Shown here: piece after piece, positions 30,254 through 38,333 of the stretch | Numbering within the stretch: the stretch's first letter is position 1 | How the letters are laid out: every line of letters starts with the position of its first letter | Assembly: GCF_001463705.1 (NCBI RefSeq) | Contig: NZ_BBWH01000010.1 | Coordinates: forward strand, 62,001-126,000 | Direction: 5' to 3' | Source of the DNA: Aureimonas sp. AU12 | GTDB taxonomy: Bacteria; Pseudomonadota; Alphaproteobacteria; Rhizobiales; Rhizobiaceae | Length of the DNA stretch: 64,000 bases | Notes under the pieces: model-generated | Databases searched by the model: none | What the model was told of the DNA's origin: nothing | The model's input: the letters and a program-made list of their open reading frames with translations, nothing else | Program-made: the position numbers and the translations under genes

Positions 30254-31351
30254 ATGAACCGACCGCTCTCCCGCCTCTTCGCCGCGCTGGCCGCCGGCTT
30301 CCTCCTTCTTCCGGTCGCAGCCATGGCACAGGATCCGCCCGCCGCGCCGGTGCCGGCCGAGCTGCGCGAAGGTTCGCCACAGGTATCTCCAAGCTTCGCG
30401 GCGTCGGTCGAGCGGGCCCGATCGCTTCCCGCGCTGGAAACGCTGCTGATCGCCACCGAGGGCGAGACGCGGATCGACGAGGGCTTCCGGGGCAACCGGA
30501 CGAGCACGGCGACCAACATCAAGTCCGCCTCGAAATCGGTGATCTCGGCGCTGGTCGGCATCGCCATCGACAAGGGCCTGATCGAGGGGACAGACCAGCC
30601 CATCGCCGACTTCCTGCAAGCGGACTTCCCCGCCAACCCAGACCCGCGTCTGGCGCAGGTGACGGTCGGCAACCTCCTGTCGATGCAGGCCGGGCTGGAG
30701 CGCACGTCGGGCGCCAATTACGGCGGCTGGATCTCGTCGCGCAACTGGGTGCGCGATGCGCTCGCCCGCCCCTTCGCCAGCGATCCCGGCGGGCCAATGC
30801 TCTACTCCACCGGCTCGACGCATCTCCTCTCGGCGATCCTGACGAAGGCAAGCGGGCGCTCGACGCTGGCGCTGGCACGCGACTGGCTGCGCCCGGCGGG
30901 GGTGGAGATAACGGACTGGGAGCGCGACCCGCAAGGGGTCTATCTCGGCGGCAACCAGATGGCGATGACGCCGCGCTCGCTGCTCGCCTTCGGCGAGCTT
31001 TACCGGCGCGGCGGCACGTCCACCGAGGGCACCCGCATCCTTTCGAAGGACTGGATCGATCGCTCCTGGACCCCGCGCACCACCTCGCGCTTCCACGACG
31101 GGCGCTACGGCTACGGCTGGTTCATCGACCGCTTCGCCGGCCATGACGGGGTCTACGGCTGGGGCTATGGCGGCCAGATGATCTACGTCATCCCGGACCT
31201 CGCGCTCACCGTCGCCATCACTTCGGACGAGAACCAGCCCTCGGGCCGCAGCGGCTATGTGCAGGAGCTGCACCGGCTCGTCGCCGAGACGATCGTGCCG
31301 GCGGCCGAGGCGCAGCGCACCGCCCCGCCGCCCGCGCCGCCCAAGAGCTGA
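30254..31351 (+). CDS. Secreted serine hydrolase of the beta-lactamase/transpeptidase-like family
   Basis: A 365-residue exported protein (signal peptide MNRPLSRLFAALAAGFLLLP, cleavage after AMA) of the class C beta-lactamase-like family (PF00144). The nucleophile motif SASK is at residues 91-94. The second motif appears as YST (in LYSTGSTH) rather than YAN or YSN, and the third region is GWGYGG in place of KTG, so it is more likely an esterase or D-amino peptidase-like enzyme than a drug-hydrolysing AmpC. It sits on the opposite strand between ruvC and yebC, interrupting a normally compact set. Confidence 0.85.
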   Translation: MNRPLSRLFAALAAGFLLLPVAAMAQDPPAAPVPAELREGSPQVSPSFAASVERARSLPALETLLIATEGETRIDEGFRGNRTSTATNIKSASKSVISALVGIAIDKGLIEGTDQPIADFLQADFPANPDPRLAQVTVGNLLSMQAGLERTSGANYGGWISSRNWVRDALARPFASDPGGPMLYSTGSTHLLSAILTKASGRSTLALARDWLRPAGVEITDWERDPQGVYLGGNQMAMTPRSLLAFGELYRRGGTSTEGTRILSKDWIDRSWTPRTTSRFHDGRYGYGWFIDRFAGHDGVYGWGYGGQMIYVIPDLALTVAITSDENQPSGRSGYVQELHRLVAETIVPAAEAQRTAPPPAPPKS

Positions 31352-31358
31352 CGCAAGG

Positions 31359-31388
31359 AAGGCCGCACCGAGGATCCGGCGCGGCCTT
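31359..31388. terminator. Hairpin between convergent serine hydrolase and yebC genes
   Basis: AAGGCCGC (31359-31366) and GCGGCCTT (31381-31388) give an 8-bp stem with a 14-base loop, between two convergent stops. Tails are only moderately T-rich. Confidence 0.6.
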
Positions 31389-31414
31389 CATCGTTTCGAT
31401 CGTTCAAGGGTTGA

Positions 31415-32164
31415 TCAGGCGGCCGAGAGCTTGGCCATCGTCTCTTCGTCGACCTCGAAGTTGGCATAGACGTTCTGCACGTCGTCGTCGTCGTCGAGAT
31501 TGCCGATGAGGCGCAGCACGCTCTGCGCCTTGTCCTCGTCCACCGGCGTGCCCGTCTGCGGGCGCCAGATCGTCTTGACGCTCTCGGCCTCGCCGAGGCT
31601 CGTTTCCAGCGCCGCCGCGACCTCGCCGAGATCCTCGAAGGCGGTGATGATGCGATGACCGTCCTCGTCGGACTGGACGTCGTCGGCGCCCGCCTCGATC
31701 GCCGCTTCCATCACCTTGTCGGCGTCGCCGACTTTGGCGGGATAGGTGATCTCGCCGACATGGTCGAACATGAACGACACCGACCCGGTCTCGCCCATCG
31801 CCCCGCCGGCCTTGGTGAAGTAGGAGCGCACGTTCGAGGCCGTGCGGTTGCGGTTGTCGGTCAGCGCCTCGACGATGACCGCGACGCCGCCGGGACCGTA
31901 GCCCTCGTAGCGGACCTCGTCGTAGTTCTCGGCGTCGGCGCCCGACGCCTTCTTGATGGCGCGGTCGATGTTGTCCTTGGGCATCGACTGCGCCTTGGCA
32001 TTGGCGATGGCGAGGCGCAGGCGCGAGTTCATCGCGGGATCGGGCAGGCCGGCCTTGGCCGCCACCAGGATCTCGCGGGCGAGCTTGGAGAACATCTTCG
32101 AGCGCACCGCGTCCTGCCGGCCCTTGCGATGCATGATGTTCTTGAATTGGCTATGACCGGCCAT
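31415..32164 (-). CDS. yebC: YebC/PmpR family protein
   Basis: A 249-residue member of the YebC/TACO1 family. Family members were first described as transcriptional regulators and more recently as factors that help ribosomes through difficult proline stretches. The conserved start [19 protein letters not shown] is intact, as are [13 protein letters not shown] and [19 protein letters not shown]. Length is typical. It is oriented toward ruvC as in many bacteria, but a serine hydrolase gene on the opposite strand lies between them. Confidence 0.95.
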   Translation of the reverse strand: MAGHSQFKNIMHRKGRQDAVRSKMFSKLAREILVAAKAGLPDPAMNSRLRLAIANAKAQSMPKDNIDRAIKKASGADAENYDEVRYEGYGPGGVAVIVEALTDNRNRTASNVRSYFTKAGGAMGETGSVSFMFDHVGEITYPAKVGDADKVMEAAIEAGADDVQSDEDGHRIITAFEDLGEVAAALETSLGEAESVKTIWRPQTGTPVDEDKAQSVLRLIGNLDDDDDVQNVYANFEVDEETMAKLSAA

Positions 32165-32333
32165 CCGTCACCTTCTCGTCGTCAATCGGGATGGCCGTCC
32201 TATAAAATCTTCGGGCCTGCGCGTCCAGCAAGCGCCATGACGCGCTGCGGGCGAAGCGATGACGCGAATATGAGTTGGCCGCCCGTTCCCGCCCGATAGT
32301 CTGCCTTCCATGGCAACGGCGAGGGGAACGCGG

Positions 32334-33173
32334 ATGCTCGGACGAACCCTGGGTCTGGGAAGTTTGGCTGTTCTCGTGGCCTTCGGGTCCGGCACCACAT
32401 CAGCGGTGGCGCAGGACCGACGGGCGGTGCCCTCCACCTGCCTCGCCATCGCCGAGACGCTGCCGAAGGCGCGCTTCGCCGCCTTCACCGATCGCAGTCG
32501 GCCGCCGGTCTGGAACGCGGCGTTGACCCGCGACGAGGTGGAGATCACCTATATCCATCACTCGACCTACCTGATCGAGAGCGCCGGCGGCGTTCGCATC
32601 GCGACCGACTTTTCCGGCCTGTCCGGGCCGGGCGACCCGCCGGACATCGTGACGATGAACCATGCCCACTCGACCCACTACACCGACTTTCCCGACCCGG
32701 CGATCCCGCATGTGCTGCACGGCTGGAACCCGTCCGGCGGCCCGGCGCGCCATGCGCTGGAGGTCGACGACGTCTTCGTGCGCAACGTTCCAACCGACAT
32801 CAACCGCTTCGGCACGTTCGAGGCCGACGGCAATTCGATCTTCGTCTTCGAGGTCGCGGGGCTTTGCATCGGCCATCTCGGCCACCTGCACCACCAGCTG
32901 ACCGAAGAGGACTACGCAGCGATCGGCCGGCTCGACGTGTTGATGGTGCCGGTGGACGGGTCGTGGACGATGAGCCAGTCCGGCATGGGCGAGATCGCCG
33001 AGCGCCTGCACTCGTCGGTGGTGCTGCCGATGCATCGCTTCCGCACGCCGATCGAGCGCTTTCTGCAGCAGATCCCCGAATTTGCGGTCGAGCGCCGCCC
33101 CTCGGCCTCGATCACCCTGTCGATGCGCACCTTGCCGCGCAACCCGACCGTGATTCTCCTCGACGGGGTTTGA
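32334..33173 (+). CDS. Exported metallo-beta-lactamase-fold hydrolase (UlaG-like)
   Basis: A 279-residue protein with a signal peptide (MLGRTLGLGSLAVLVAFGSG, cleavage near VAQ) and a metallo-beta-lactamase-like fold of the UlaG/RomA branch: THHSTYLIESA-like substrate start (IHHSTYLIESAGG), NHAHSTHY for the metal histidines, HLGHLHHQL and LPMHRFRTP. The canonical HxHxDH is replaced by NHAHSTHY, so metal binding may be altered. ATG 32334 is chosen because GAGGGGA lies seven bases upstream; ATG 32310 has no ribosome site. Substrate unknown. It is divergent from yebC. Confidence 0.75.
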   Translation: MLGRTLGLGSLAVLVAFGSGTTSAVAQDRRAVPSTCLAIAETLPKARFAAFTDRSRPPVWNAALTRDEVEITYIHHSTYLIESAGGVRIATDFSGLSGPGDPPDIVTMNHAHSTHYTDFPDPAIPHVLHGWNPSGGPARHALEVDDVFVRNVPTDINRFGTFEADGNSIFVFEVAGLCIGHLGHLHHQLTEEDYAAIGRLDVLMVPVDGSWTMSQSGMGEIAERLHSSVVLPMHRFRTPIERFLQQIPEFAVERRPSASITLSMRTLPRNPTVILLDGV

Positions 33174-33180
33174 GCGCCGT

Positions 33181-33408
33181 TCAGGCGATCGAGCCCTCCT
33201 CGTCGTCCGAGGGATCGTCGTCGTCGCCGTCGTCTCCCTCAACGATCGCGACGAGGATCTCGCGCTCCTCGTCGTCGTCGAGCTGGAACAGCGAGGAGGT
33301 GCGCAAGGCCGGATGCGGGCCGAGGCCCCGATAGATCGGGGGCGCCGAGGTGAGAAAGGAAGCAAACGCGACGCCGATCGCGAAGAGGTGCAACCGGATC
33401 TTCGCCAT
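33181..33408 (-). CDS. Small exported acidic protein of unknown function
   Basis: A 75-residue product starting MAKIRLHLFAIGVAFASFL, a likely signal peptide or membrane anchor, followed by a short linker and an acidic tail in which Asp/Glu dominate (DDDEERE, GDDGDDDDPSDDEEG). GGGAGGG stands five bases before the ATG, which is the strongest reason to accept this start. The frame is open further upstream but would overlap ymdB. It follows ymdB on the same strand. I recognise no family; the acidic tail suggests cation binding or interaction with a basic partner. Confidence 0.6.
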   Translation of the reverse strand: MAKIRLHLFAIGVAFASFLTSAPPIYRGLGPHPALRTSSLFQLDDDEEREILVAIVEGDDGDDDDPSDDEEGSIA

Positions 33409-33502
33409 CTGCCCTCCCTCGCCGGCCCGCGGCTCTGCCCGACCTGTGGGCTGCGACAGGAGAGCACGGGAATGGGGCGGCTTTCCGCCGCCCCGCCGGC
33501 GC

Positions 33503-34324
33503 CTACCAGAAGCTTGGCACCACCGGCTCCAGCCGGGGCCCGATGCGAACGGCCGAGACCTTTTCGGCCAGCCCGGTGCGGTCGGAGATCTCGACCGCCA
33601 GACCGCAGATCGTCGCCGGCCCCTGCGCCGCCTCGAAGCGGCCGCGCGGCACGCGGGTGAGGAAGCGGTTGAGCGGCTCCTCCTTTTCCATGCCGAGCGA
33701 GCTGTCGTAGTCGCCGCACATGCCGGCATCCGACTGGTAGGCCGTGCCGCCGGGCAGGATCTGGTGGTCGGCCGTCGGCACGTGGGTGTGCGTGCCGACG
33801 ACCACGGAGGCCCGCCCGTCGAGGAAGTGCCCGACGCACTGCTTCTCGCTCGTCGCCTCGGCATGGAAGTCGACGATCACCGCGTCGGCCTGCTCGCCGA
33901 GCGGGCAGGCCGAGACGATGTCGCCGATGGCGCGGAAGGGGTCGTCGAGTTCGGGATGCATGAAGGCGCGGCCCATGACGTTGGCAACGAGCACCCGCGC
34001 GCCGTTCTTCGCTTCGAACAGGCCGGAGCCGCGGCCGGGCGTGCCCGGCGGGTAGTTGGCGGGGCGCAGGAACCGGTCGTGGCGCGAGGCGAAGGTCAGC
34101 GCCTCGCGCTGGTCGAAGACGTGGTTGCCGGTGGTCACGACATCGGCGCCGGCCGCGACCGTCGTCTCGAAGATGTCTTCGGTGATGCCGAAGCCGCCGG
34201 CCGCGTTCTCGCCGTTGACCACCACGAAGTCGAGCCGCCAGTCTTCGACGAGGCCCGGCAGGCGCTCGAACACCGCGGTGCGCCCGGTGCGCCCGACCAT
34301 GTCGCCCAGAAACAGGAACCTCAT
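33503..34324 (-). CDS. YmdB-type metallophosphoesterase (TIGR00282 family)
   Basis: A 273-residue calcineurin-like phosphoesterase of the TIGR00282/YmdB family; the Bacillus member hydrolyses cyclic nucleotides and influences RNA turnover and biofilm choice. Dimetal motifs are LFLGDMVGRTGR, VNGENAAGGFG, TTGNHVFDQ, VDFHAEATSEK and VVGTHTHVPTAD. Its ATG overlaps the stop of the GST gene (ATGA at 34321-34324), so the two are coupled. The 5-FTHF cyclo-ligase/ymdB/yebC neighbourhood is common in this group; GST and the CAP gene are additions. Confidence 0.92.
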   Translation of the reverse strand: MRFLFLGDMVGRTGRTAVFERLPGLVEDWRLDFVVVNGENAAGGFGITEDIFETTVAAGADVVTTGNHVFDQREALTFASRHDRFLRPANYPPGTPGRGSGLFEAKNGARVLVANVMGRAFMHPELDDPFRAIGDIVSACPLGEQADAVIVDFHAEATSEKQCVGHFLDGRASVVVGTHTHVPTADHQILPGGTAYQSDAGMCGDYDSSLGMEKEEPLNRFLTRVPRGRFEAAQGPATICGLAVEISDRTGLAEKVSAVRIGPRLEPVVPSFW

Positions 34325-34953
34325 GCCGCGAGTGCGGCCTTGGCCGCCTTCAGCTTGGCGAGCGCCCGCACCACGGCCTCTCGCTCGCCCACGCGGTCCA
34401 CCCAGTCCGACAGCGCGGGAAAGCGCGCGCGGGCGTCGAGATCCTTGAGGCCGGACACGGCCCAGGAATAGTTCATCATGTCGGCGATCGAATAGTCGCC
34501 GGCCAGATAGTCGGTGTCCTTGAGGCGGGTGTCGAGGACGCCGAGGAGGCGGGCCGATTCCTTCTCGAACCGCTGGATGGCGAAGTCGCTGCGCTCGGAG
34601 GCGTTCTTGAAATAGTGGATCTGCCCGATCATCGGCCCGGTGCCGCCGGCCTGGAAGAACATCCAGGCGAAGGTCTCGGCCCGCGCCGCGCCGGAGCGAG
34701 CGAGGAACCGGCCGCTCTTCTCGGCGAGATGGACGAGGATGGCACCGGACTCGAAGACCCGCGTCTCCTCGTCGCCCTCGCGGTCGAGGATCGCGGGGAT
34801 CCGCCCGTTCGGGTTGATCGCAAGAAAGTCGGATTCCTTCTGTTTGCCGGTGGAGATATCCAGAAGGCGCAAGTCGTAGTCCAGCCCGCACTCCTCCAGC
34901 ATGATGACCGGCTTCTCGCCGTTCGGGGTGGTCCAGGTGGTGAGCTCGATCAC
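34321..34953 (-). CDS. Glutathione S-transferase family protein
   Basis: A 210-residue GST of the Ure2/YfcG-like class, cytoplasmic, using glutathione to reduce or conjugate small electrophiles and disulphides. The thioredoxin-like N-domain has TTPNGEKPVIMLEECGL at the active site (Thr/Asn in place of catalytic Tyr/Cys, as in Nu-class enzymes) and NPNGRIPAI with the cis-proline; the helical C-domain carries YSIADMMNYSW, the N-capping box. The start codon is GTG at 34953. Translation is linked to ymdB by a 4-base overlap. Confidence 0.9.
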   Translation of the reverse strand: MIELTTWTTPNGEKPVIMLEECGLDYDLRLLDISTGKQKESDFLAINPNGRIPAILDREGDEETRVFESGAILVHLAEKSGRFLARSGAARAETFAWMFFQAGGTGPMIGQIHYFKNASERSDFAIQRFEKESARLLGVLDTRLKDTDYLAGDYSIADMMNYSWAVSGLKDLDARARFPALSDWVDRVGEREAVVRALAKLKAAKAALAA

Positions 34954-35048
34954 GATGCGACTCCGATGACGATGATCCCTGCCTCGCGAAGTAGCGCGCC
35001 GGGCCGATAAAGACGACGCCCGATCCGATGGGCGCAGAGGAATATCCC

Positions 35049-35591
35049 GTGACCACGAAGATCCTGCCCGGCGCTCTCGTCGCAGCGCTGCTCCTTTCGG
35101 CCTGCGCCTCCAAGCCGGTGGACACCTCGCTCGTTGCTCCGCTGGCGATCGATCGCGGCCCGGCGCTCGCCGCCGTCAACGCCTTTCGCGCCGAGAACGG
35201 GTTGAAGCCGCTCACCGTCAACGAGAAGCTGATGCAGGCGGCGGCGTGGCAGTCCTCGGCCATGGCGACGCGCGACCGGATGGACCACGAGGTCGCCGGC
35301 GCCCTGCCGGGCCGCGTCGCCCAGTTCGGCTACGCTTGGGGCACGGTGGCCGAGAACATCGCCAAATCCTACAAGGATTACGACGCCGCCATGGTGGCGT
35401 GGATCCACTCGCCGGGGCACCGGCGCAACCTCCTTGACCCCCGCGTCACCGAGATCGGTTTTGCCGGCGAGCGGCTGAAGGCGGGCGGCGCGCCCTACTG
35501 GACGCAGATCTTCGCCTCGCCCTCGCGCCGCGTCAGCGCCGCTCCGGCTCAGAAGCCGATGCGCTGGGGGCCAGAACTTCGCTTTCCGTGA
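35049..35591 (+). CDS. CAP-domain (SCP/PR-1-like) lipoprotein
   Basis: A 180-residue predicted lipoprotein. A GTG start at 35049 with GAGGA upstream gives a short signal ending in the lipobox LLSAC with Cys19. The rest is a CAP domain: AVNAFRAENGLKPLTVNEKLMQAA, then HEVAGALPGRV, WGTVAENIAKSY and the signature WIHSPGHRRNLLDPRVTEIGFA. Bacterial CAP proteins are secreted or envelope-bound and of mostly unknown activity. Its 3' end overlaps the convergent 5-FTHF cyclo-ligase gene by 59 bases. Confidence 0.88.
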   Translation: MTTKILPGALVAALLLSACASKPVDTSLVAPLAIDRGPALAAVNAFRAENGLKPLTVNEKLMQAAAWQSSAMATRDRMDHEVAGALPGRVAQFGYAWGTVAENIAKSYKDYDAAMVAWIHSPGHRRNLLDPRVTEIGFAGERLKAGGAPYWTQIFASPSRRVSAAPAQKPMRWGPELRFP

Positions 35592-36141
35592 TCACGAGAT
35601 CGAGGCGGCGGTCCTGCGCGTCGGTCGGCACGGCCGGTGCCTCCTGCGCAGCGAAGGCGAGGCCCACCGTCACAAGCCGGGGATGGATGAGCGACAGGCG
35701 CGCGATGGCGCGGTCGTAAAAGCCCTTGCCATAGCCGATGCGCGCGCGCTTCCGGTCGAAGGCGAGCATCGGCACGAGCATGATGGCGGGGTCGAGCTTT
35801 GCTGCCCCCTCGCCCGGCGCATGGGTTCCGAAGCCCTGCGGCTCCAGGACGCCGTCGCGCAGCAACTCGCGAAACTCAAGGTCGCCCGCGACAATGGCGG
35901 GCACCGCGAGCCGCGCCCGGCGATCGGCCAGCGCAGCCATCAGCGGGCGGGGATCGACCTCCGAGCCGATCGGCAGATAGGCCGAGATCACCGTGCCGGC
36001 GTCGAAGGCGAGCACCGCCAGCGCATGTTCGGCCATGGCGAACGAGGCCTCGATCCGCCGCGCGGTGGGGAGTGCGTCGCGCCGCGCCTTCGCCTCGCGC
36101 CGCAAGGCCGCCTTGCGTTCGCCGATCCCGTCCGTCGTCAT
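35533..36141 (-). CDS. 5-formyltetrahydrofolate cyclo-ligase
   Basis: A 202-residue enzyme that uses ATP to convert 5-formyl-THF to 5,10-methenyl-THF, clearing an inhibitory folate. Signature segments are LRREAKARRDAL, ISAYLPIGSEVDPRPL, LVPMLAFDRKRARIGYGKGFYDRAI (read in two halves) and the C-terminal LDLVITE. It is known as YgfA in E. coli, where the 6S RNA gene stands just upstream; the same order is seen here. Its C-terminal codons overlap the CAP gene on the opposite strand by 59 bases. Confidence 0.93.
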   Translation of the reverse strand: MTTDGIGERKAALRREAKARRDALPTARRIEASFAMAEHALAVLAFDAGTVISAYLPIGSEVDPRPLMAALADRRARLAVPAIVAGDLEFRELLRDGVLEPQGFGTHAPGEGAAKLDPAIMLVPMLAFDRKRARIGYGKGFYDRAIARLSLIHPRLVTVGLAFAAQEAPAVPTDAQDRRLDLVITESEVLAPSASASEPERR

Positions 36142-36347
36142 GTCCGAAGCCCTCCTGATCCCGCGATCGCCGAAGAGCGTTCGTGACCGACCTGAGGGAT
36201 CCCATACAAAAGGAATTCGGAATACAGCTTTCGGGAACCCTCAAGGCGGATCATGGTCGCGTCTGTGCCGTGACGGCGCATGCCGGCCGCTGCACGTCGA
36301 CGCGGCAACGGACTTTGGTGCCCTGTCATATTGAACGCATGGGGAGG

Positions 36348-36508
36348 AGTGACGAGCCACCTCGGCCGATGAGAAAGTTGATCCCGGGAACCTACAGAGT
36401 AGGTGGGCGCCGTGTGCCCCAGCCCACGGGCCGAAGCAGGGACAGCTCCCTAGGGGATGCGTAAGGCCCCGGGGAATGTGTTATCCCTGTCGCACCGTGC
36501 AGCCCGTC
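36348..36508 (-). ncRNA. ssrS: 6S RNA (approximate ends)
   Basis: The 465-base gap between bluB and the 5-FTHF cyclo-ligase gene contains a strongly structured non-coding stretch. On the minus strand it includes ACATTCCCCGGGGCCTTACG, a CCCTAGGGAGCTGTCCCTGC segment, and GCGCCCACCTACTCTGTAGG followed by TTCCCGGGAT, which I recognise as typical of alphaproteobacterial 6S RNA. Its outer arms can pair (TCCCCGGGG with TTCCCGGGA). A promoter-like TATATC at 36521-36516 with TGGCAC 17 bases upstream would start transcription near 36508. 6S RNA mimics an open promoter and sequesters sigma-70 polymerase. I assign strand and ends from context, not from a covariance search. I see no gene in 36142-36347. 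Confidence 0.72.
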
Positions 36509-36606
36509 GAGGCCAGATATAGGCCGTGCCGCGCCGGAGTGCCAGTGACGATCCGCCCTTCGTCCGCGCTCTTTTCGCGCCGACGCTCGCAGCGGGGCCG
36601 GAGCCG

Positions 36607-37257
36607 TCAGCGCCGGATCAACCGCTCGGCGGCCGGGCGGCGATGCTCCCAGCCGGCGCGCTCCAGTTCGGGTGTGTCGGCGGACGCGACGGGATAGCCG
36701 AGGCAGAAATAGCCGATAAAGGTCCAATGCTTGGGCACGTCGAGCGCCTGCCCGATCTCGGCGGGATCGAGGATCGAGACCCACCCGAGGCCGATCCCAT
36801 CCGCACGCGCCGCGAGCCACAGCGTGTGCACCGCCATGACCGCCGAATAGGCGGCGGTCTCCACCATCGTGCGGCGGCCGAGACCGTGCCCCTGCTCCGG
36901 GTCCGGCTCGGCGAACACGGCGAACTGCACGGGCGCGGCGTCGAAACCCGCAAGTTTCAACCCGGCGTAGAGCGCGGCGCGCTCGCCCGCCTGTTGCCCG
37001 AGCGCCGCCCTGTTCTCCCGCTCGAACGAGGCGCGCACCGCCACCCGCCGCTTGGCGTCCGCCACCTCGACGAAGCGCCAGGGTTCGCAGAGGCCGACGG
37101 AGGGCGCGAGCGAGGCGGTGGCCACGAGACGTTCGAGTGTTCCCGGCGGCAGGGGGTCGGGGCGAAAGCGACGCACGTCGCGGCGCCAGCGCAGGAGATC
37201 GCCAAGGTTCTCGCGGAACGCATCATCGAAGAGTGGCCCGGCGCGAGCGGCGCTCAA
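36607..37257 (-). CDS. bluB: 5,6-dimethylbenzimidazole synthase
   Basis: BluB cannibalises reduced FMN with oxygen to make the lower ligand of vitamin B12. The 216-residue nitroreductase-fold protein has the BluB-specific features RWRRDVRRFR, SLAPSVGLCEPWRFVEV, GIGLGWVSI and the C-terminal GYPVASADTPELERAGWE. The start is a TTG that overlaps the zapA stop (TTGA, 37254-37257), so it appears translationally coupled to a cell-division gene. No other cobalamin genes are in the window. General nitroreductase is the alternative, but the C-terminal motif argues for BluB. Confidence 0.85.
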   Translation of the reverse strand: MSAARAGPLFDDAFRENLGDLLRWRRDVRRFRPDPLPPGTLERLVATASLAPSVGLCEPWRFVEVADAKRRVAVRASFERENRAALGQQAGERAALYAGLKLAGFDAAPVQFAVFAEPDPEQGHGLGRRTMVETAAYSAVMAVHTLWLAARADGIGLGWVSILDPAEIGQALDVPKHWTFIGYFCLGYPVASADTPELERAGWEHRRPAAERLIRR

Positions 37258-37613
37258 CCCCGTTCGAGCTTCAGCGTGATGCGCTCGATGACGTCGGAGA
37301 CGCCGAGGAGATGGTCGGTCAGGCGCTGGTCGCTCTGCGCGGCGAAATGCGAGGCATCGCCCTGCCGGTCCTGCAACTGGGCGATTTCGGCTTCGAGAGC
37401 CGCGACGCGCCGGCGCTGCTCGTCGAGTTCGTCGGTCGCCATGATCGCGGCCATCACCGTCAGCCGGAGATCCCCGATCTCGCCGAAGGAGCCGCGCAGT
37501 TCGGTCATCCGCGCGTCGACTTCGGCGGCCAGCCCCTGCAGATGGGCCTCCTCGCCCTCGGCGCAGGCCATGCGATAGGTCTTGCCATCGATGCTGACGA
37601 CGATCTGGGGCAT
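37254..37613 (-). CDS. zapA: Cell division protein ZapA
   Basis: ZapA stabilises FtsZ bundles at the division ring. The 119-residue product has the family start PQIVVSIDGKTYRMACAEGE, a globular head and a C-terminal coiled coil (ATDELDEQRRRVAALEAEIA). It is preceded on the same strand by a DUF4164 gene 59 bases away, the usual pair in Hyphomicrobiales, and is followed directly by bluB rather than by the 6S RNA. Confidence 0.92.
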   Translation of the reverse strand: MPQIVVSIDGKTYRMACAEGEEAHLQGLAAEVDARMTELRGSFGEIGDLRLTVMAAIMATDELDEQRRRVAALEAEIAQLQDRQGDASHFAAQSDQRLTDHLLGVSDVIERITLKLERG

Positions 37614-37672
37614 GGGAACAATCCTGTACGGGGCGCCGGGCGTGGCGCTCGGGTTCGAGCGCGGCCGAAGGG

Positions 37673-37951
37673 TCAGGCGCGGCGGGCGAGAACGTCGCGG
37701 ATGGTTTCCATCGCCGTGACGAGACGGCGCGAGACCTCGCGGTTGGCCGCCTCGAGGCGCTGGGCTCGCGTCAGCGCCGTGTCGAGTTCGGAGGCGAGGC
37801 GCGAACGGTCGGCGGTCATGCGCTGCACCTCCTCCTCGGCGGAGACGACGATGTGGTCGCGCGAGAGGCGCGCATCCACCGCGCCTTCGAGACGCTCCAT
37901 CGCCTGCTGCAGGCGAAGGGTCGCGTCTTGCAGCGGGGTCCCGGCTCCCAT
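37673..37951 (-). CDS. DUF4164 family coiled-coil protein
   Basis: A 92-residue helical protein of the DUF4164 family, found next to zapA in Hyphomicrobiales and of unknown function. Heptad-like leucines and charged residues run through most of its length (LQQAMERLEGAVDARLSRD, TALTRAQRLEAANREVS). ATG 37951 with AAAGGG upstream is preferred over longer frames. The zapA neighbourhood suggests a role in cell division, by association only. Confidence 0.8.
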   Translation of the reverse strand: MGAGTPLQDATLRLQQAMERLEGAVDARLSRDHIVVSAEEEVQRMTADRSRLASELDTALTRAQRLEAANREVSRRLVTAMETIRDVLARRA

Positions 37952-38333
37952 GAGCGCCCTTTCTCGTTCCATTCGTCCCGGCCGATGCCCGCCGCCGCGG
38001 CGCGGCCGACACCTCGTCTCCCGCTTTAGCCGCATCGCGGCGGCGTGAAAAGCGCCGCGTCCCGATTGGCCCCGTGCGGCTGCGCCCGGCAATTGACAGG
38101 AGCCGGCAGCCCGTGATGTCTGCGACGGCAAATAACGGCGCGCTCGAAGGGCTCGCGCGCGCGAAAAGCCGGCCTTGCCCCTTTCCCCGGCGCTCGAACG
38201 CTTTATGAAGCGGATGAACTTGGATGCCGGGCCCCGTGGGTCGGACGTCCCCGCAAGTCTGCCGCGCCCGGCCGTCCGCCGTCGCGGCTCCGGACGGCCC
38301 ATCCCGGACCCGTCCCTCCAGGAGAAGAAGACC
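37952..38333 (+). promoter_or_regulatory. Upstream region of gap with candidate promoter
   Basis: This 382-base divergent gap holds no coding frame with good character. TTGACA at 38093-38098 is a consensus -35; the hexamer 17 bases on (ATGTCT) is a poor -10. In many relatives a transketolase gene (tkt) lies directly before gap; there is no remnant of it here. Confidence 0.4.

Noticed and set aside
30254-31351. AmpC-type beta-lactamase (drug resistance)
   Set aside because: SxxK is present, but the Tyr motif is YST and the KTG element is missing; it is better described as a general serine hydrolase.
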